This document shows, one piece after another, positions 58,048 to 64,000 of a stretch of DNA of 64,000 nucleotides (its first letter is position 1; the number at the start of each line of letters is the position of its first letter). Source of the stretch: Theristus sp. LFF4_11 (taxonomy: Eukaryota; Nematoda; Chromadorea; Monhysterida; Xyalidae); the NCBI GenBank assembly GCA_030248135.1, contig JASANC010003435.1, forward strand, positions 1-64,000, read 5' to 3'. Made by a program: the position numbers and the translations under genes. The notes beneath the pieces are model-generated. The model made no database searches. It was given only the letters and a program-made list of their open reading frames with translations, and was not told where the DNA came from.

Positions 58048-59008
58048 CCTGCCACTTTTTTCAATAAGTCAAGAGCGGGCAAAAAAAACTCAAATGGAGA
58101 GAAGAAAAACGAGGATTGGGTGCTGGGTTGGGATGCATTCTTTGATGGCATTACTTGTTTTTGTACAACTCTCATGTCTTCCGGCTAATTTGAGCCCGCT
58201 TTTTTATTCATATGTGCGGTCTGTAAACGAACGATAAAAGTGACGTGTTTGTTCGGAATTCGGACACACCATCAAGCATATGCTCCAAATCGATGAGTGG
58301 TGTGGATCGTTTTGCGGACTGCATTGGTGTGTGATCTAATTCGAGTGGGTTACAGTAATTAGCAGGTTTTGTTGCTAACAGAAAAAAGTGTGACAAGAAA
58401 TTTTATTGTTGTGTGAATTGTAAAAAAATGTTAGAAACAGAAACCTAAGTAATCATTAATTCATTCATTTATCCATGTGCCAGTGATTGCACGAGACAAA
58501 CTGATTGTTTTTTCATGTCCGTAGATTGATTGACATCTTCTTTCGCATTTTTTTCTAATTTCCGGTGTTAAAGAGGAAAAGGACAACCTCCACCGTACCA
58601 TACATGCACTTTTAAAAATGAATCCGTACCGTACGGCATTGGTTCGGAAATCACAGTATGGTGAGCAGCCGAACTACATTCTGAACGGCGGGAAAACTGT
58701 GTGAACGAACGAGAACCGCCAAAAACGCCAAAAACGCCAACAACGGACAGAGCAAAGGATTATTCGGTTCCGTCCGGTATTCCGATTTTTCGGTCTTAGT
58801 CTTTATCTGGTTTTCTGCTTTTTCGGATTTCGTAAAACCTGCTTTTATTTCAGATTCACTCACTTCACAATCACAACAAACAACACTGCCTTTTTGTTGG
58901 CTTTCAACTTCATTTCATTTCTAATTTTCTTCTCACTCACTTGCTTCGCTGTTGTTAGCATCGTCGTCACTACCAGAAACATTCGATTCGATTGCAATTC
59001 ACCACACA
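58048..59008. other. Spacer and RRM2 upstream region
   Basis: No gene is seen. It contains an E2F-type site at 58687-58696 and short aaaaacgcc repeats just after it (58722-58740). Confidence 0.5.
58687..58696 (+). promoter_or_regulatory. Candidate E2F binding site
   Basis: GGCGGGAAAA, whose complement TTTTCCCGCC matches the E2F consensus. It lies about 320 bp upstream of the RRM2 start codon. RRM2 is a classic S-phase E2F target in animals, so position and gene fit; binding is inferred. Confidence 0.5.
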
Positions 59009-61722
59009 ATGGCCTCGTCCAAAGCTGTAACTGATACTGAGCATCAAACTGGCGGCGATGGTTATGGGAGCGTGAGTTCGGTTTTACCAAACTTCGGAGT
59101 TCGGAATGAGTGAGTGCGAATTTCATCTTCATGTGCGTTTTTTGGTTGCAACAGTCAAACGTGTTGCTGTCACCACCGGCCGTTTCACAACAAGAAGTCA
59201 GCCCACTGAAGAAGTTCAATGAGCTGAGCGCTGCTTCACCGTCGCCACTGAAGCGAAAAGCAACAACGGACTTGCGCACTTTGGAGCAAGATGAGAAAAA
59301 CGTATGTGCTGGTTCCGTTTTGCAGCCTCAAATCAATCTATGGCCATTTCCACTGCGCTTTCTACCAGTGAGATCAGATCATGATTTGATTTGATTTTTG
59401 AAACAGGACGCAGATTTCGACAAGGAATCCGAGCCGCTGTTGCGCGACAATCCGCGGCGTTTCGTCATCTTTCCAATCCAGTTTCCGGACATTTGGCAAA
59501 TGTACAAAAAGGCCGAGGCATCGTTCTGGACTGTGGAGGAGGTGCACTGTTGTTTTTGTGTTTCGTGTACTTTGTGGCACTCTGTGATCCTTCAAATTTT
59601 AAACAGCGTGACAAATGACAGCCATATTTCGTCGTGTGGAGCTGTTGTCGCACTGATCAGATAAAGATTTACTTGCCGTGTGTTAGCGGCTTCAAAATCG
59701 AAAGGCACACAATTCACGGTTGTTCGTTTCCTTTAAGCGGCATTCATGTCATGGAGTGTTTAAAAACAGTGCAAAACGCGTTCGCGAAGTTCATCAGCGC
59801 TCTCAACAACTGCTCCGTAGCTTGATTAGATTCCATTTAGGTTGACCTCAGCAAAGATCACGCCGACTGGGAGAAACTGAACGACGCCGAGAAGCACTTC
59901 GTCTCGCACGTTCTCGCGTTCTTCGCTGCCTCCGACGGAATCGTGAACGAAAATCTGGTGATTCAGCTTCGAATGTGATGTCGAGCAGTCGATGTTCACG
60001 ATGCTGGGTTTTTTTCAGGTGGAACGGTTTGCGCAAGAGGTGCAGGTGACTGAGGCGCGCTCCTTCTACGGCTTTCAGATGGCCATCGAGAACATTCACT
60101 CCGAGATGTACAGTCTGTTGATCGACACTTACGTCAGCGACCCGAAAGAACGGCACGGAGTTGCTTTGGGAAAAGATTAATTGCTTGATTGATTGACTGA
60201 AATGCTTTTTTTAGCTGAACTCTGAATTCCCTGCGGTTTCGTAAGCCTAGTTGAATTCTTAATCAGAAAAAAATTGTATTCCGGTCATACGGTTGAATAC
60301 CAGCCGGTAACCGGTTTTGTTTCAGTTGAATTGAATTGAGCTCTCCGTGACCACTTTTCAGCGAGCATTTGTTCAACGCGATCGAGACGCTGCCCTGTGT
60401 GAAACGGAAGGCCGACTGGGCGCTCCGTTGGACAGGCGACCGCCGGTGCCCGTTCGGCGAGCGTCTGGTCGCGTTCGCCGCCGTCGAGGGCATCTTCTTC
60501 TCCGGCAGTTTCGCCGCCATCTTCTGGCTGAAGAAACGCGCCCTGATGCCCGGACTGACGTTCAGCAACGAACTGATCTCGCGTGATGAGGTGTGTCGGC
60601 GTGTTGTCGTGCGCGTGCTTCGCTGCTGGTTTCAGTAATCTGACTTGGATTTCCTATGAACAACATCGTGTCGCCGTCGTATGTGATCCGACCTTCGTTT
60701 GTTGTGTGAAATCTGAGCTTCTCGGCTATCTGCGCTCTGTTGACCGTTTTCGAATCTTGGTATTCGTAGTTGATAAGGTGAATATTTCACAGGGTCTGCA
60801 CACCAACTTTGCCTGTCTGCTGTTCAGTCATTTGGTCAAGAAGCCGTCGAAGGAGCGTGTTTATGCGATCATCAAAGACGCCGTCGCCATTGAGCAGGTG
60901 TGTATGACCTATTTTAAACGTGTCCCACTGAAATGACGTCATGTGCCGCCAAACATGCGCTTGCCGTTCACAGCAAACCAGATTTTCCGTGTAGCCAGTT
61001 TCTTCCCGTAAACAAATGGTGAATGTCGAATCAGTCACACCAAACTGACATTTTAGTGCCTGTACTATGACAAACGGGCGTTTTTAAAGCAAACGACGTT
61101 TGAAAAAAACACATTTGAATAAATCCACAATAGCTTTGGAGAACATCATATTTTGAGTTTTGTATGATAACAATGATGTTTTTTTATTCAGGAGTTTCTG
61201 ACGGACGCACTGCCGGTTGACATGATCGGCATGAACTGCCGTCTCATGGCGCAGTACATCGAGTTCGTTGCCGACCGCCTGCTGGTGGACCTGCACTTCG
61301 ACAAGGTCAGTCAGAACGTGATGGCAACAGCCCAATTGTTACCCTGCTATCGCGTTAGACTCGTTGTCTGTGCGTTCGGGGGATCGAGCCCCGCCGACGG
61401 GGTGTATGGGCACTTAACGACAGAGCAAAACTCGATGGACGCCCTCTCGACGGCGTTCTGTACGCTTCATTGGGTTAGCCCTGGCTAAAAAACACCGCCT
61501 AAAATTCCAACAAAACAACAAAACAAAACAAGTCATCACCAAAACGTTGTATTTTCTCTATTTTTGCAGATCTACAACCAGGAGAATCCGTTCGATTTCA
61601 TGGAGAACATCTCGCTGGAGGGCAAGACGAATTTCTTCGAGAAACGCGTCGGCGAGTACCAGAAGTCGGGCGTCATGAGCAAACCGGAGGAGCGCCTCTT
61701 CACGTTGGACGCCGATTTCTGA
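59009..61722 (+). CDS. RRM2: Ribonucleoside-diphosphate reductase small subunit
   Basis: Nine exons, 59009-59071, 59155-59301, 59407-59541, 59841-59957, 60019-60152, 60362-60590, 60793-60897, 61192-61305 and 61570-61722, give 398 codons (human: 389). This subunit holds the di-iron tyrosyl radical that class I reductase uses to make deoxyribonucleotides. All ligands are present: D147 (ASDGIVNEN), E178 and H181 (ENIHSEMY), E241 ([10 protein letters not shown]), E275 and H278 (RDE|GLH), with radical Tyr185, each exactly eight residues later than in mouse. The C-terminus FTLDADF is the large-subunit docking peptide. The N-terminus carries two CDK-type sites, SPLKK and SPLKR, and no KEN box. Intron 5 appears to use a GC donor; intron 7 holds an M2 MITE and intron 8 an S1 SINE. 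Confidence 0.97.
60903..61132 (+). mobile_element. MITE family M2 copy in RRM2 intron 7
   Basis: 230 bp from tatgacctat to aatccacaata, with TA at both ends. It begins at the +6/+7 TA of the exon 7 donor GTGTGTA. Without it, the intron would be about 64 nt. Confidence 0.88.
61326..61531 (+). mobile_element. tRNA-derived SINE (family S1) in RRM2 intron 8
   Basis: Plus-strand copy with gcgttagact, B-box-like gggggatcgagccccgcc, body with gggttagccctggc and a tail of AACAA/AAACA repeats. Its head is shorter than in the PIEZO copies. Confidence 0.82.
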
Positions 61723-62264
61723 TATGAGACTCGCTGATTGAGCTGATTTGTGTGCTGATTGATTTTTGTGCTCTTTTGCTCTTCTCTGCTGTCTTGTTTT
61801 GGTCTCGTTTTCGTTTAATTTGATTTCGTTGGCATCTTCAATTTGGTATGAATTCTCCATCGAATCCGAATGATTTATTTGGACGTCAACGCATTTTCGG
61901 TTGTTGCGCTTGCCAGTTTTCTTGTATTTCACTTGGAATTTCAATTTGTAGTCGGCATTTCGTTTGTGAGCCCGGTTTTTTTATATTTTTTTTGATGCAG
62001 TTTTGCACATTTGTTCAATTTTGAAAATTGTGAAACACTGCCAGCGTTTAACGAGTCAATGATTCCGTTGGTTATTTCAGCAGTGCTGACTTTTCTTCTA
62101 TTTGTTTTGCCGATTTCAAGCATTCCTGCGTTTCGTTTCAATTATGCTTCGATGCTGTTTCTGATCTCCAAGCTATTTGTTCGCGGACTGAGTTTTTTGC
62201 GCTTTTAAAATCGGGTTTCTCTCGTTTTACTGCCACTTTTTCTGGTGCTATTATTGATATCGAA

Positions 62265-62270
62265 AATAAA
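62265..62270 (+). terminator. Candidate RRM2 poly(A) signal
   Basis: AATAAA about 540 bp after the RRM2 stop codon and 300 bp before the next gene. The T-rich stretch between 61723 and 62264 holds nothing else recognised. Confidence 0.4.
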
Positions 62271-62573
62271 AGACATGCAGCACCAGTGCATTTCGTGCTG
62301 TCCAACGTGAGATAGTCGCAATTTCGACACCATTCTATTTTAAAAATTGCCAAGTTCAATGGAAGTTTTCACATGGAGCATTGTTGTTCAAAGTTGTGTC
62401 ACTGAAACATTCGTCTTACCCACCCGTCTCATACAATGCGCTCCAGTGCTCCAGTGCCCCTTAATTCGTCAAACAGCTGAGCTGACAAGGCCAAAAGAGT
62501 TTCGCTTCCGTGAAAGTGTTGTTCGGCTAAATTTGATCTCAACCAGATTTTTTGTCGGCTGCTCAACGACGGC

Positions 62574-64000
62574 ATGGCAGCCAGCAGTTCAACGGGTGCT
62601 GCGCCAACCGGATTGACTGTGCGCATTGGACAGTAAGTGGCAAAAAAGTGTATTTTTTCCAGAAATCGACGTTTTTTGTTTGTTTACTTTAAAGGCTTGA
62701 CCCGAAGAAGAAATACGGCGTTTTGAAGTTCAATCATTCGCTGGGCGTCGATGTGGCAAACTGGGCTCGTGATGATGTTCAGGTGTTTTTTCTTGATTTT
62801 TGTTTTTAAACTCGCTGGATCATATGAGTTGAATGGAACGATCCGATGTGCGGGTTGATCGGCTTTGTCCTGTTTTTGTGAGAATGCCAAGCGCTCATTT
62901 AATAAAAGCTATGACGCAAGTAATATGTTTTCACTCAGTCGCTCTCTGTTCCATTGTCTCCAGCAAGGTGTTCATCATCATTGCCAGGTGTGCATGGTTC
63001 GCGAAGACAACCGCCAGGTGTACGCCGATGGCGAGTTCGAGCAGGAGTTCGGCGAGGGTTCCGAGTACGGTCGGGCACATCGGGCGCTGGCACGACGCAA
63101 ACGGCGGGGCCATCGCATTCGACAGTACAACATTGACGACCAACCGTGGCACTTGAGCGTCAATGGAAAAGGTGGCTCGGCCAACCGAAACACAGCCTTC
63201 TCCGTCGTTTTGTTTCTTTCGTTCAGCATTTCCGTTCTGCTCTCTCAGCGACAGGTTGCGAGAAACGTTATGCGTGAAAAACATGACTTTACTATTCCAA
63301 AAACGAATGCCAACCAGGCACAATTCAAAAGTGTAGGCGTGCTAAATGAAAGTTGCCAGTTTGCTGCAATTGTAATTATTAGCCGACAGACTGTGCGAAC
63401 GGACATGAGGTGGACAGTTTTAATGAGCAACGCACCAATCAGTGGTCCAGAATAGCCGTACACACAAATATGATGCCGTAGCCATCGGTGTACAAACGGT
63501 CTCGTTACGCCCCCACTTGAACGATTGTAGACACACACACACCCCACGCCCACACTCTAGAAACGAGCGTTTCCCTGAGTCACATGTGCACTTCTGAGTG
63601 CCTCCGAGTGTGGTGTGTCCGTCGTCTCTGTGAGACTGTGACTGTGAGACTTGCTATTCATTTTGCCGAGCTCACAGAGGAGCGTCGTTACCGCGGCGTG
63701 CGCGAGGGCGGCGCTGGCGAGCACAGCGACTACTGGCTGTTCCGAAAGACGACCGAGGGGGTCATGGAGGCGCTCAAGGTCGCCGACTGGTATCAGTTCT
63801 TTCCGCAACCAACGTACAAGACGTTAGACGCTGACGAAGCGGAAGAGCAGTTCTTGAGGTCTGTCTTCGGTGTTCCGTTGCTCAGTTGATAGGCTCAATG
63901 CTCTCGTGGTTTTTCTGTTCGTCTGTTCTTTCATAAAATGCCGACGTTTTGTTTTTTCGCAGACGTAACACCGTGTTGAATCAGTTTGCGCTGAAAGCAG
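62574..64000 (+). CDS. GTF2F1: TFIIF alpha subunit (RAP74), 5' part
   Basis: Exons 62574-62632, 62695-62782, 62988 (or 62964)-63171, 63678-63858 and 63963 to the window edge join in phase. RAP74 is the large subunit of TFIIF, which binds RNA polymerase II in the nucleus for initiation and elongation. The N-terminal dimerisation domain is visible: DPKKKYGVLKFN, a GSEYGRAHRALARRKRRG stretch, DDQPWHLSVNGKG, YRGVREGG, YWLFRK and WYQFFPQPTYKTL followed by LDADEAEEQFLRRRN. These line up in order with the start of human RAP74. The acidic middle and C-terminal winged helix lie beyond the window. The start of exon 3 is ambiguous between two in-phase acceptors. Confidence 0.92.

Noticed and set aside
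59848..60156. Arg-rich minus-strand frame opposite RRM2 exons 4-5
   Set aside because: Antisense of conserved RRM2 sequence; no independent support.

Overview
The window is nuclear DNA from an invertebrate animal. The genes have many short introns, mostly GT..AG, and acceptors of the TTTCAG/TTGCAG type. Exons are fairly GC-rich; introns and spacers are AT-rich and full of DNA transposons, MITEs and tRNA-derived SINEs. The phylum cannot be fixed from this sequence. No bacterial, organellar, viral or CRISPR sequence was seen.

Layout. 1-7411 is an array of a ~1.5 kb non-coding repeat in inverted and direct copies. 7596-12067 (minus strand) holds two tandem paralogous phosphatidylinositol-transfer-domain genes, each with five exons. 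12230-18443 is a transposon graveyard with degraded array units, a palindromic element with 14-bp tandem ends, a 1.5 kb long-TIR element and an internally deleted hAT element. 18444-49732 (plus) is a complete PIEZO mechanosensitive channel gene: 38 exons join in phase to about 2,498 codons. Its introns hold a ~4.5 kb foldback element, a second hAT element with a nested hAT MITE, a third hAT MITE, two SINE families and small MITEs.

The rest of the plus strand is gene-dense: a UPF0462/C4orf33 homologue (50979-52659), RNA polymerase I subunit RPA12/POLR1H (53071-53776), a divergent Cys-loop receptor subunit (54849-57990), ribonucleotide reductase small subunit RRM2 (59009-61722) and the 5' part of TFIIF-alpha/RAP74 (62574 to the window edge). 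These genes do not form a pathway; they are ordinary neighbouring animal loci.

Most notable points: three TA-target MITEs, from two families and in three genes, each start exactly at the TA at +6/+7 of a splice donor (GTNNGTA). PIEZO has an in-frame alternative terminal exon. The Cys-loop receptor has a re-spaced Cys-loop. One RRM2 intron needs a GC-AG splice. A perfect E2F-type site lies upstream of RRM2. All exon joins were made by reading phase and homology by eye; no alignment or transcript data were available.
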